Assembly (NCBI RefSeq): GCF_004364435.1
Contig: NZ_SOCT01000010.1
Location: 1-64,000, forward strand
Source of the DNA: Pseudomonas sp. LP_7_YM
GTDB lineage: Bacteria > Pseudomonadota > Gammaproteobacteria > Pseudomonadales > Pseudomonadaceae
Reading direction: 5' to 3'
Length of the DNA stretch: 64,000 nt
Part shown: positions 39,249-48,066 of the stretch, in pieces
Layout of the letters: every line of letters starts with the position of its first letter
Position numbering within the stretch: the first letter of the stretch is position 1
Program-made: the position numbers and the translations under genes
The notes under the pieces: generated by a model
Database searches by the model: none
What the model was told of the DNA's origin: nothing
What the model saw: the letters and a program-made list of their open reading frames with translations, nothing else

Positions 39249-40622
39249 CTAGTCGCTCATCCCCGGCAACTTCATCCCGAACGTATTCACACCGTCTTCA
39301 CTGCGCACGAATACCGTGCCGCCGTGCATCAGTGCAATGGCTTTAACGATCGCCAGCCCCAGGCCATGATTGGCACCGCTGTTGCTGCGTGAGGCGTCGA
39401 CCCGGTAGAAGCGCTCGAACAACTTGGGCAAGTGCTCACCGCAAATCTGCGCACCGGGGTTGGCCACGCCGATACTCACGTGATTCCTCTCTTCAGCGAT
39501 ATCCACATGAATGACCTGTCCCGGCAGGGTGTGCTGCACCGCGTTGTGCAGCAGGTTGATCAGCGCGCGCCGCAGATGGGCTTTTTCAATGGGCGCGCTG
39601 GCATCGCCGCGCACCTGAACCCGCACCTGCGCGTCTTCCAGAATGAAGTCCAGATAATCGAGGGTAGTGGCAACTTCCTCGGCCAGTGACGACTCCGTCA
39701 GCTCGGTGGCCTTGCTGCCTTGATCGGCGCTGGCCAGGAACAACATGTCATTGATGATCGAACGCAGTCGCTCCAACTCTTCCAGATTTGATTGCAGGAC
39801 TTCGAAATAATGCTCGGCAGAACGCCCGCGGGTCAGTGCTACCTGGGTCTGGCCGATCAGGTTGGTCAACGGCGAGCGCAGTTCGTGGGCGACGTCGGCG
39901 TTGAACGACTCCAGCCGCGAATACGCTTGCTCGACGCGTTCGAGCGTGGAGTTGAACGAGGTCACGAACTGATCCAGTTCAGGTGGCAACGATGACAAGC
40001 GCAGGCGCCCGGACAACCGCGGCGGCGCCAGTTTGCGCGCTTCCAAAGACAGGTCGAGCAACGGCTTGAGACCGATGCGCGCTACCCAGTAACCCAGCGC
40101 CGACGCCAGCGCGATACCGACAGCCGCCAGACTGATCAGGGCGATCAACAGCGAGTGCTGGGTCTGCCAGAAGGTTTGGGTGTCGATAGCGGTGAGAAAG
40201 CGTAATGGGGGTCGCTGATCCTTGGGCGGGAACTGGCTGACCAGGACTTTGAACGGATAGTCGTGCCCGCGCAGATTCAGATTGCGCATACCCAGCGAAC
40301 CATTGGCGAACTGGCGGATTTCGTCGTCGGGGTTGCCGAATTCGTAGGTGGGGTTGTCACTGACAACCCAGAAGCGCAGGCGCTTGTCTTCTTCGCTGAG
40401 CAGCTTGAGCTTGGCGTTGATCTTGGTCCAGTGTTCGGGATTGCCATAACGCTGCACCGCCGATTCGAGCACGCTGTAACGCGCATCGACTTCAGCCGCC
40501 GGAAGCAGGCCCAGGCCCTTGTCCACTTGAAGATACAAGGCCCAACCGATCAGCAGGAACACCAGCAACGCCACCAGGGCGAACATGCCGCTCAGGCGCA
40601 GGGCGATGGAATTACTCGCCAC
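39249..40622 (-). CDS. Sensor histidine kinase, heavy-metal (CopS/IrlS) type
   Basis: 457 residues from GTG at 40622, with GGAGAG 5 nt upstream. Two membrane segments (about 12-32 and 162-186) flank a periplasmic sensor region, then HAMP, HisKA (FNADVAHELRSPLTNL, phospho-His) and HATPase (NLLHNAVQH; NHGLGLAIVKAIA). The GTG lies inside the end of the regulator gene (11-bp overlap). The family senses Cu, Zn, Cd or Ag, but the adjoining pump is of multidrug type, so the signal is uncertain. Confidence 0.9.
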   Translation of the reverse strand: MASNSIALRLSGMFALVALLVFLLIGWALYLQVDKGLGLLPAAEVDARYSVLESAVQRYGNPEHWTKINAKLKLLSEEDKRLRFWVVSDNPTYEFGNPDDEIRQFANGSLGMRNLNLRGHDYPFKVLVSQFPPKDQRPPLRFLTAIDTQTFWQTQHSLLIALISLAAVGIALASALGYWVARIGLKPLLDLSLEARKLAPPRLSGRLRLSSLPPELDQFVTSFNSTLERVEQAYSRLESFNADVAHELRSPLTNLIGQTQVALTRGRSAEHYFEVLQSNLEELERLRSIINDMLFLASADQGSKATELTESSLAEEVATTLDYLDFILEDAQVRVQVRGDASAPIEKAHLRRALINLLHNAVQHTLPGQVIHVDIAEERNHVSIGVANPGAQICGEHLPKLFERFYRVDASRSNSGANHGLGLAIVKAIALMHGGTVFVRSEDGVNTFGMKLPGMSD

Positions 40623-41289
40623 GACGGCTCTCCAGCACGTAGCCCATGCCGCGAATGGTGTGCAGCAGTTTTTGCTCGAAGGGCCCGTCGAGCTTGGCAC
40701 GCAAGCGTTTGATCGCCACTTCGACTACGTTGGCGTCACTGTCGAAATTGATGTCCCAGACCATCTCGGCAATCGAGGTCTTGGAGAGGATTTCACCCTG
40801 ACGACGAGCCAGCACACTGAGCAGTGAGAATTCTTTGGCGGTCAGGTCCAGACGCGAACCCGAACGCGTGGCCCTGCGGCTGATCAGGTCGATCCACAGG
40901 TCGGCGATGCTGATCTGCACCGGCTCATGCCCGCCACTGCGGCGAGTCAACGCCTGTAGGCGGGCCACCAACTCCAGAAAGGAAAACGGCTTGCCCAGAT
41001 AATCATCCGCGCCTTCGCGCAAGCCGCGGATGCGATCATCGACGTTTTCGCGGGCCGTGAGCATGATCACCGGTGTTTGCTTGCGCGCGCGCAGCGCACG
41101 CAGCACGCCATAGCCATCGATCCCGGGAAGCATGACGTCGAGAATGATCACCGCATACTCGTTCTCCAACGCCATGTGCAAACCTTCGATGCCATCCCGA
41201 GCAACGTCCGTGGTGTAACCCTGCTCGGTCAGGCCGCGGTGCAGGTAATCAGCGGTCTTTTCTTCGTCTTCGATTATCAGGACACGCAT
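40612..41289 (-). CDS. OmpR-family response regulator
   Basis: 225 residues. Receiver domain with acidic DE near residue 8, phospho-Asp51 in IILDVMLPGIDG and Lys in LGKPFSF; then a winged helix (LTAKEFSLLSVLARRQGEILSK; KRLRAKLD). Closest in style to CopR/IrlR regulators. It starts 24 bp after the RND permease stop and overlaps its kinase gene, so pump and regulators form one operon and may be autoregulated. Confidence 0.93.
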   Translation of the reverse strand: MRVLIIEDEEKTADYLHRGLTEQGYTTDVARDGIEGLHMALENEYAVIILDVMLPGIDGYGVLRALRARKQTPVIMLTARENVDDRIRGLREGADDYLGKPFSFLELVARLQALTRRSGGHEPVQISIADLWIDLISRRATRSGSRLDLTAKEFSLLSVLARRQGEILSKTSIAEMVWDINFDSDANVVEVAIKRLRAKLDGPFEQKLLHTIRGMGYVLESRRGE

Positions 41290-41313
41290 CGGCCCACTCT
41301 CACTTTTCTATGC

Positions 41314-44300
41314 TTATTGTTCAGTCGTAAGTGTCGCAGCAGTTTTTTGGCCCGTTGAAGGGGGAATCGGAGTCGCTGTCGGATGCCTGCGATGGAAGAT
41401 TCGCTCCAGTTGCAGGTAAATCACTGGCGTGGTGAACAGCGTTAGCGCCTGGCTCACCAGCAAACCACCTACCACCGCAATACCCAGCGGCTGACGCAAC
41501 TCGGCACCGACACCGTAGCCGAGCATAAGCGGCAGGGCGCCAAGCAGTGCCGCCAGAGTGGTCATGATGATGGGCCGGAAACGGGTGATACACGCCTCAT
41601 AAATGGCGTCCTGCGGCGAAAGCCCTCGCTGTCGCTGGCCCTCCAGCGCGAAGTCCACCAGCAGAATGCCGTTTTTCTTGACGATGCCGATCAGCAACAC
41701 GATACCGATAAGGCCCATGATCGAGAAATCCTGGCCCATCAGCCACAACAGCAACAGCGCGCCGATGCCGGCGGAGGGCAGGGTAGAGATGATAGTCAGC
41801 GGATGCACGAAGCTCTCATACAGCACGCCAAGTATGATGTACACCGCCACCAGCGCCGCAAGGATCAGCCAGGGCTGATTGGCCAGCGAACTCTGAAACG
41901 CCTGAGCTGCGCCTTGAAAGTTGCCGATGATAGAGGCTGGCATGCCAATCTCGTTCTTGGCCTGATCGAGTAACTGCACCGCATCGCCCAGGGCCACGCC
42001 CGGCGACAGGTTGAACGACAGGTTGGCGGCCGGGAACATGCCGTCGTGGCTGATCGACAGTGGCCCCATCTTCGGCGCTCCGACCTTGGCCAGTGCCGAC
42101 AACGGCACCATTTCGTGAGTCAGCGTCGAGCGCAGGTAGAAGTAGTTCAGGCTTTCGGCCTTGCCACGCTGTGAAGGGTCGAGTTCGAGAATGACTTTGT
42201 ACTGGTTGATGTCGGTCTGGTATTCGTTGATCTGCCGCTGGCCGAATGCGTCGTACAACGCCTGATCGACGTCAGCGGTGGTCAGGCCAAAACGTGCTGC
42301 GGCGCTGCGGTCTATATCCAGATGAGTGACGCTGCCGCCCAATTGCAGATCGTTGGACAGGTCGCGAAAGGCGGGGCTCGTTCTCAGCTTCTCTGTAAGC
42401 TTTTGCGTCCATTCGTTAAGCAGTGCGCCGTTATTGCTCTTGAGTACATATTGATACTGCGCACGGCTCGGACCGGAGCTCAGGTTGATGTCCTGCCCGG
42501 CGCGCAGGTACAGCACGATGCCGGGGATTTTTGCCAGCTTGGGGCGAATGCGGTCGATGAACTCGCTGGCAGAAACGTCGCGGTGCTCACGATCCTTCAG
42601 CGCAATCCACACCCGGCCATTGGCGATGGTCTGATTGCTGCCACTGACGCCTACCGAGTGAGAGAAGGCTTTGACTGCCGGGTCGGCACCGATGATTTTT
42701 GCCAGCTGTTTATGTTTCTCCACCATGTCCGGATAGGAAATATCTGCCGCGGCCTCGCTGGTGCCCAACACCATGCCAGTGTCCTGAACCGGAAAGAAGC
42801 CTTTGGGGATCAGCACATAGCCTGCCACCGCCAGCATCAGGGTCAGGCCGAAAAGGCCCAGCATCAGGCGTTGGTGAGCGAGGGCATAGCGCACACCACG
42901 GGCGTAGTGAGCCAATAGTTTTTCGCCGAAACCGGGCGTGGTGCTGGGGTCGTGTTTCGGCGCGCGCATGAACAGCGCGGCGAGGGTCGGTGCCAGGGTC
43001 AGCGAGACCAGCACCGAGATCAGAATGGTCGAGGTTGCGGTCAGCGCAAATTCCTTGAACAACCGTCCGACCACCCCGCCCATGAACAGCAGTGGAATGA
43101 ACGCGGCAATCAGCGAGAAGCTGATCGACACCACGGTAAAGCCGATCTCGCCGGCGCCCTTGATCGCTGCATCACGCATGCTTTCGCCGGCTTCCAGGTG
43201 CCGGTGGATGTTTTCCACCACCACGATCGCGTCGTCGACCACGAAACCGACAGCCACCACGATCGCGACCAGCGTCAGGTTATTCAGGCTAAATCCCAGG
43301 ACATACATCAGAGCGAAACTGGCCACCAGCGAAACGCCCAATACGGCGGTGACGATCAGCGTTGCCGACCACTGGCGCAGGAACAGTGCCATTACCGCGA
43401 TCACCAGCACGATAGCGATCAGCAGGGTCATTTCCACTTCGTGCAACGAGGCGCGGATGGTCTTGGTGCGGTCGCTGAGTACCGTGACGTCCACCGATGC
43501 CGGAAGCATTTCCTGCAAGCGCGGCAGCTCTCCCAGTACCCGATCCACAGTCTCGACGATGTTGGCGCCCGGCTGGCGGAAGACCACGACGTTCACGCCT
43601 TGCTGATCCCCCGACCAAGCGTTGACGTAGGCGTTTTCCGAGCCGTTGATGACGCGCGCGACATCGCGCAAGTGAACCGGGGCGCCATCCTTGTAGGAAA
43701 CGATCAGTTGTTCGTAATCCTGAGCCTGAAACAGCTGGTCGTTAGACGCCAGTGTCGAGATGCTGTCCTTGCCGTACAGCGCGCCCTTGGCCAGGTTGAG
43801 GCTGGTCAGTTGCAAGGTGCTGCGCAAGTCGGCCAGGGTCAGGCCACGGGAGGCCAGTTTTTCCGGCGCTGCCTGCACCCGAATGGCAGGGCGCCGTTGA
43901 CCGGTGATGGCGACCTGGCCGACGCCGTTGATCTGACTCAGTTGCCGGGCCAGCAGCGATTCGGTGATATCGCTGAGTTCGGTGGCCGGCATCAGGCTGG
44001 AGCTGACGCTGAGAATCAGCGCCGGGCTGTCGGCGGGGTTGACCTTGCGCCAGGTTGGCGCCGTCGGCAAATCGACCGGCAGCCGACCCGATGCGGTGTT
44101 GATCGCGGCCTGGACCTCTTGAGCGGCGGTATCGATGCTCTTGTTCAGCACGAATTGCAGGGTCAGGTTGGTCGAACCCAAGGCACTGCTGGACGTCATC
44201 TGGGTCATGCCGGGGATGGCGCTGAATTGCACTTCAAGGGGCGTCGCCACCGACGAGGCCATGGTTTCCGGGCTAGCCCCGGGCAGGGTTGCAGAGACTT

Positions 44301-44448
44301 GAATGGTGGGGAATTCGGCTTCCGGCAACGGCGCGACCGGCAGCCGTGGAAAGGCGATGCAACCCAACAGAACCAGGGCCAAGCTCAGCAAGGCGGTGGC
44401 GATGGGGTGATTCACGCACCACGCGGAAATTGATCCATGGCCCTTCAT
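41314..44448 (-). CDS. RND efflux permease (HAE1 family, MdtC/MuxC-like)
   Basis: 1044 residues, 12 membrane segments and two large periplasmic loops. Proton-relay motif VAVGFVVDDAIVVVENIHRHLEAG (segment 4 region) and the A-type end GALPLMLGYGVGAELRQPLG. It exports drugs or other amphiphiles using the proton gradient. The start overlaps the MFP stop (ATGA). The sequence style (WCVNHPIATALLSLALVLLG) is close to MdtB/C and MuxB/C, but only one permease is present. Confidence 0.93.
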   Translation of the reverse strand: MKGHGSISAWCVNHPIATALLSLALVLLGCIAFPRLPVAPLPEAEFPTIQVSATLPGASPETMASSVATPLEVQFSAIPGMTQMTSSSALGSTNLTLQFVLNKSIDTAAQEVQAAINTASGRLPVDLPTAPTWRKVNPADSPALILSVSSSLMPATELSDITESLLARQLSQINGVGQVAITGQRRPAIRVQAAPEKLASRGLTLADLRSTLQLTSLNLAKGALYGKDSISTLASNDQLFQAQDYEQLIVSYKDGAPVHLRDVARVINGSENAYVNAWSGDQQGVNVVVFRQPGANIVETVDRVLGELPRLQEMLPASVDVTVLSDRTKTIRASLHEVEMTLLIAIVLVIAVMALFLRQWSATLIVTAVLGVSLVASFALMYVLGFSLNNLTLVAIVVAVGFVVDDAIVVVENIHRHLEAGESMRDAAIKGAGEIGFTVVSISFSLIAAFIPLLFMGGVVGRLFKEFALTATSTILISVLVSLTLAPTLAALFMRAPKHDPSTTPGFGEKLLAHYARGVRYALAHQRLMLGLFGLTLMLAVAGYVLIPKGFFPVQDTGMVLGTSEAAADISYPDMVEKHKQLAKIIGADPAVKAFSHSVGVSGSNQTIANGRVWIALKDREHRDVSASEFIDRIRPKLAKIPGIVLYLRAGQDINLSSGPSRAQYQYVLKSNNGALLNEWTQKLTEKLRTSPAFRDLSNDLQLGGSVTHLDIDRSAAARFGLTTADVDQALYDAFGQRQINEYQTDINQYKVILELDPSQRGKAESLNYFYLRSTLTHEMVPLSALAKVGAPKMGPLSISHDGMFPAANLSFNLSPGVALGDAVQLLDQAKNEIGMPASIIGNFQGAAQAFQSSLANQPWLILAALVAVYIILGVLYESFVHPLTIISTLPSAGIGALLLLWLMGQDFSIMGLIGIVLLIGIVKKNGILLVDFALEGQRQRGLSPQDAIYEACITRFRPIIMTTLAALLGALPLMLGYGVGAELRQPLGIAVVGGLLVSQALTLFTTPVIYLQLERIFHRRHPTATPIPPSTGQKTAATLTTEQ

Positions 44449-45611
44449 TTAGCCGCTCCAGCAGTTGCGGAGGCTGCCAGGGTGTCCACGGGCTCAGCAT
44501 TCACCACCTCGATGCGCGAGCCGTTCTTGAGTCGCGACTGGCCATCGCTGACCAGCACATCATTGGCGTTCACACCGCTGATCAGCACCAGGTCGCTGTC
44601 CTGATACAGCACCGTGACCGGCACCACTTCAACGCTGTCGCCCTTGACTCGATACACGAAGTGCTGATCCATACCGCGCTGCACGACTTGCGGTGGGACT
44701 TTCAGGGCGTCGCGATCAATGGCTGTCTGAATCCGCACGGTGACCAGCTGCCCGGGCCACAGTTTTTCGGCAGCGTTCTCGAACACCGCTTTGGCGCGAA
44801 TGGTGCCTGTGGTGGCGGCCACCTGATTGTCTATCAGGGCAAGCTCGCCCTCGCCCAGTAACGTACCGCTGGCACCTTCGCCTGCGTACGCGCTGACCTT
44901 GGCTGGAGCAGGGGAGGCGAGCAGGTTGTGCAGCGTGGGGAGCATTTGTTGCGGCAGGGAAAATTCCACGGAGACTGGGTCGATCTGGGTCACCGAGAAC
45001 AGGCCGGTCGCATCGCTGACCCGCAGAAAATTGCCTTCGTCGACATTGCGAATGCCGACGCGGCCGGTGACCGGGGAGCGAATCTGGGTGTAGGAAAGTT
45101 GTACCTGCGAGGCATTGATCGACGCCTGATTGCCCAGCACGGTGGCCTTAAGCTGATTGACCAGCGCTTGTTGCTGGTCGTATTGCTGTTTGGAGATGCC
45201 ATTGTCGGCGCTCAGCAATGTGTAGCGTTTGAGGTTGATTTCGGCGACGTCCAGTTGCGCCTGACTCTGGCCCAATAGCGCCCTGGCCTGTTCCAGCGTG
45301 GCCCGAATGGCGCGGTCGTCAATGGTCGCCAACAGTTCCCCTGCCTTGACCTGCTGACCTTCCTTGACCATCAGTCTGGTCAATATGCCGTCGACCTGCG
45401 GGCGGATTACCACACTTTGCAGCGATAACACCGAGCCGATACCGGTGACGTAGCGCGGCACATCGTGCCTGACCACGTTGATGACCTGAACCGGCACCGG
45501 TGCCGGCGTACTGGCCTTTTTTTCGGCAGGACGCTTGATCGACCAGACACCTACGGCTAGCAACAGCGCAAGAGTGGCGACGGCCAGCACAGATTTATTT
45601 TTTTTGTACAT
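44445..45611 (-). CDS. RND efflux periplasmic adaptor (membrane fusion protein)
   Basis: 388 residues from ATG 45611 (MYKKNKSVLAV). N-terminal membrane anchor (VLAVATLALLLAVGVW), biotinyl-lipoyl-like halves (RPQVDGILTRLMVKEGQQVKAGELLATID and RSPVTGRVGIRNVDEGN read in parts), alpha-hairpin with AELLGQSQAQL-like heptads, and a beta-barrel. It connects the permease to an outer-membrane channel that is not encoded nearby. An in-frame TTG at 45689 would add 26 residues; neither start has a clear Shine-Dalgarno sequence. Confidence 0.9.
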   Translation of the reverse strand: MYKKNKSVLAVATLALLLAVGVWSIKRPAEKKASTPAPVPVQVINVVRHDVPRYVTGIGSVLSLQSVVIRPQVDGILTRLMVKEGQQVKAGELLATIDDRAIRATLEQARALLGQSQAQLDVAEINLKRYTLLSADNGISKQQYDQQQALVNQLKATVLGNQASINASQVQLSYTQIRSPVTGRVGIRNVDEGNFLRVSDATGLFSVTQIDPVSVEFSLPQQMLPTLHNLLASPAPAKVSAYAGEGASGTLLGEGELALIDNQVAATTGTIRAKAVFENAAEKLWPGQLVTVRIQTAIDRDALKVPPQVVQRGMDQHFVYRVKGDSVEVVPVTVLYQDSDLVLISGVNANDVLVSDGQSRLKNGSRIEVVNAEPVDTLAASATAGAAK

Positions 45612-45789
45612 ACAGGGATAACGCCAGCAGATGCATGGGAAGGCGGACAATCGGTAGCCCTCTTTATAAACCTTCGACCCGGTCAGCAAAATGACTGCTA
45701 CCTGTCAATATTGTCAGTTGAACAAGAGAGCACCATGAAGTCGGGTAGAGAAAGGATGCGCAACAGCGATCCTTCGGATGATAGAAATT

Positions 45790-45801
45790 CCTACACGTAG
45801 G
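45790..45801. promoter_or_regulatory. Palindrome CCTACACGTAGG upstream of fimbrial genes
   Basis: A perfect inverted repeat CCTAC-AC-GTAGG in the divergent region between the efflux adaptor and the first fimbrial gene. The form is like binding sites of NarL/LuxR-type regulators such as RcsB; the binder is not known. Confidence 0.4.
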
Positions 45802-45830
45802 TTCGTAAATTCTGATCGAGTGTTTGGGAC

Positions 45831-46205
45831 TTGGATGATTGTTATGCGTGGGCGTTACTCCGGTATGCCCCAGCGAAACGTAAAAAGGCCGGCTGGACGC
45901 TTTTTTCGATCTTTTTTATCAAAACCTTCTTCCTGTTCACGCCACTGGCTGCAGTAGCAGGGGAACGTGCTTTCCTGTTCCACGGACAACTGGTCAACGC
46001 TGGATGTGATACCCGGCTGCTCAGCAATCCACAAGAGTTAAACGGACTCAAATTCCTCAAAGTGAACGAGAGCCTCAGCCTCGAGTTGATCAGTCACGAT
46101 GATGCGTGCGACAGCATGGCAGTGCCTGTGTCAGCGGCTTACGCCGAGCGAGTATCACGTGTGGTCGATGCACGTTGCGGCATCGTGACCTTGACCTATC
46201 AGTAA
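45831..46205 (+). CDS. Small fimbrial-subunit-like secreted protein
   Basis: 124 residues from TTG 45831; no ATG or GTG lies in frame, so the start is weakly supported. A hydrophobic signal (FSIFFIKTFFLFTPLAAVA) leads to a mature part of about 82 residues. It has pilin-like features: FHGQLVNAGCD near the mature start and GIVTLTYQ at the C-terminus, like the terminal beta strand of chaperone-usher pilins. It is about half the length of the major pilin and has three Cys in the mature part instead of two. First gene of the fimbrial island; it could be a minor subunit, a terminator of assembly, or a decayed pilin. Confidence 0.6.
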   Translation: MDDCYAWALLRYAPAKRKKAGWTLFSIFFIKTFFLFTPLAAVAGERAFLFHGQLVNAGCDTRLLSNPQELNGLKFLKVNESLSLELISHDDACDSMAVPVSAAYAERVSRVVDARCGIVTLTYQ

Positions 46206-46221
46206 TCCAGAAAGTACCCAC

Positions 46222-46253
46222 TGCCAGAGTGGGAAAGTGCCAGAGTGAGAAAG
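46222..46253. repeat. Tandem 16-mer
   Basis: TGCCAGAGTGGGAAAG (46222-46237) is followed directly by TGCCAGAGTGAGAAAG (46238-46253), one mismatch. Confidence 0.75.
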
Positions 46254-46332
46254 CCGCGTCAGGGAGTCCGGTCGGGACGGTTTTATGTATTCGTCAGTTT
46301 TCGACGTCTCACACCTTCCTGATAAAGATTGG

Positions 46333-46390
46333 CCAAACCTTTTTTTGATGAGCTTTTGCAAAGCCGCTTGTTTCGAGGGGGAAGGTTTGG
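46333..46390. repeat. 9-bp inverted repeat upstream of the pilin gene
   Basis: CCAAACCTT (46333-46341) and AAGGTTTGG (46382-46390) are exact inverted copies 40 bp apart, with a smaller palindrome (GCTTTTGCAAAGC) inside the loop. Confidence 0.65.
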
Positions 46391-46534
46391 TCGCTCACGT
46401 CATACAGAAAATTCTGTCATACGCCACTGTCGTTTCCACAAGTTCCAGGTAGGGAGCCTGACATCCTGTTATGGAGCGCCTGCTTATAGTTTCGTCGTCC
46501 TTTTGGGCACACACGAAATGACACAAGGAACGTC

Positions 46535-47125
46535 GTGAGCATGAAAAAGATTTCTCTTTCTTTGGCTGTCGTAGCCGCAATGGGTTTCACCTTGGCAGGC
46601 ACTGCCAATGCGGCAAACAATGGGCGGCTGGTCTTCAACGGCACCCTGACAGATATCACTTGTGATATCGGCGCAGGTGCCGGTGCAAGTGCGGGCAGCA
46701 ATCCGGGTGACATCAACGTCGACCTGGGTAACGTATCGTTCGCAGACATCGGCCGGTTTGCGGACAACAAACTGGAGACTGCATCGCCGATTCAATTGCT
46801 GGTGACCTGCACCGGCGGCGCTGCAGCGTACGACACCGTGACCATGCGCTTCGTCGCGCGTCAGGGCAGCGGTCTGGATACCCGCGATCAACGACTGCTG
46901 CGCACCACTGGCGCGGCCGACGGTGTGGGCATCGGCCTGCTGAACTCTTCTTACCAACTGATGGATCTGAGCGGTAATGAAACCATCCCCGCCCCGCTGA
47001 TTCAGGACGGCGCGGGTGGTGCCACGGCTGAACTCAACTTCGGTGCGGTGTATGTACTCAACACTGCCGCCACCAATCCTGGCAACGCCGATGGCTTCCT
47101 GCCGTTTGTGATGGACTATCAGTGA
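46535..47125 (+). CDS. Major fimbrial subunit (chaperone-usher pilin)
   Basis: 196 residues from GTG 46535; ATG 46541 is the alternative. AAGGA (46525-46529) is 5 nt from the GTG and 11 nt from the ATG. Signal peptide with cleavage after AGTANA, then an incomplete Ig fold: GRLVFNGTLTDITCD, a second Cys in LLVTCTGG, and the closing strand GFLPFVMDYQ. Pilins polymerise by donor-strand exchange outside the cell. It is the largest pilin-like protein of the cluster, hence probably the shaft. Confidence 0.85.
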   Translation: MSMKKISLSLAVVAAMGFTLAGTANAANNGRLVFNGTLTDITCDIGAGAGASAGSNPGDINVDLGNVSFADIGRFADNKLETASPIQLLVTCTGGAAAYDTVTMRFVARQGSGLDTRDQRLLRTTGAADGVGIGLLNSSYQLMDLSGNETIPAPLIQDGAGGATAELNFGAVYVLNTAATNPGNADGFLPFVMDYQ

Positions 47126-47185
47126 TCCCACCGGCGGACGAGCCCGGCTCGTCCTGCCGCCCTCTGATTTCGAGAAGCCCCCACC

Positions 47186-47941
47186 ATGTTCTTTCCCCAT
47201 CTTCGACGCGTGGTGCTGTGGTCGTGCTCAGCTTTGGCAACGACGCTGGCCGCCCATGCCCAGGCGGGCATCGTGCTGAACACGACACGCGTCATCTACC
47301 CGGCTACCGACAAGGAGGTGAACCTCCAGGTGCACAACACCGGCACCGGCGAAATCCTGGCGCAGTCCTGGCTCGAGACCGACAGCGATGGCCCTTCGGT
47401 GATCAGTCCATTGTTCGCGGTCACACCGTCTCTTGCGCGACTGCCCGGAAATGCCAGGCAATTGATCAGGATCATCTACTCCGGCGAGGGCCTTGCGACC
47501 GACCGCGAGTCAGTGCTCTGGCTCAATGTCCAGGAAATACCCCAGACCGCCCGTGAGAACGAACTGCAGATCGCCGTTCGGCAACGCATCAAGTTGTTCT
47601 ATCGGCCACAAGGGCTGGTCGAGGATCCGCTCAAGGCTGCTCAATCACTGCGATGGCAGCTCAGCGATGGGCATCTCGAGGTCACGAACCCCGGGCCTTA
47701 TCACGTCTCGATGATCAAGCTTTCTGTCGCCCGCCAGGGGCAGGTAGCCCTTAAGGAGGACAGCCGGATGCTTGCGCCCGGGGCGCGAGTGCAACTGCCG
47801 TTGAAGCCGATGAAACAATCAGGACCTGTGGACCTTACGTTCATCAGCATCAACGATTTCGGTGCTCAGGAGCCTTACCGCGCCAAAGTCTCCGGTGAGC
47901 AAGCGATTGAGGCCTACAGGGCTGATTCACGGCCTGACTAA
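47186..47941 (+). CDS. Periplasmic fimbrial chaperone 1 (PapD/FimC family)
   Basis: 251 residues with a signal peptide. The two-domain Ig chaperone is shown by NTTRVIYPATDKEVNLQVHN, the G1 region ESVLWLNVQEIP, RQRIKLFYRP (subunit-anchoring Arg/Lys) and the late FISINDFGAQEPY. It folds pilin subunits and carries them to the usher. It lies 60 bp after the pilin gene. Confidence 0.95.
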   Translation: MFFPHLRRVVLWSCSALATTLAAHAQAGIVLNTTRVIYPATDKEVNLQVHNTGTGEILAQSWLETDSDGPSVISPLFAVTPSLARLPGNARQLIRIIYSGEGLATDRESVLWLNVQEIPQTARENELQIAVRQRIKLFYRPQGLVEDPLKAAQSLRWQLSDGHLEVTNPGPYHVSMIKLSVARQGQVALKEDSRMLAPGARVQLPLKPMKQSGPVDLTFISINDFGAQEPYRAKVSGEQAIEAYRADSRPD

Positions 47942-47977
47942 CCGCCACGCCGGTCGACATGTTTTTTTGACCCCTTT

Positions 47978-47997
47978 AGCTGGATGTACATCCGGCT
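47978..47997. promoter_or_regulatory. Palindrome between chaperone and usher genes
   Basis: AGC-T-GGATGTACATCC-G-GCT contains a perfect 12-bp palindrome (47982-47993) with extending arms. It could be an operator or a processing hairpin in the 125-bp gap. Confidence 0.4.
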
Positions 47998-48066
47998 TCA
48001 GCGTCGCACGCCTGTAAGAAAGGATCTGCAGTGCATCGACACTCAGTGTACGAGTGAAATCAGCGA

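Larger units (their letters stand above)
46206..46534. other. Control region of the major pilin gene
   Basis: This 329-bp gap without a gene holds a CCCACT/AGTGGG hairpin (46217-46233), a tandem 16-mer (46222-46253), a 9-bp inverted repeat (46333-46341 and 46382-46390), and ACAGAA-AA-TTCTGT (46405-46418). AAGGA before 46535 is the pilin ribosome-binding site. Confidence 0.6.

Noticed and set aside
42952-44433. 493-codon plus-strand open frame
   Set aside because: Antisense to the RND permease and low in plausible protein character.
46333-46390. Invertible fimS-like phase switch
   Set aside because: The arms are 9 bp as in fimS, but only 40 bp apart, too short for a typical invertible segment, and no tyrosine recombinase lies in the window. 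A hairpin is more likely.
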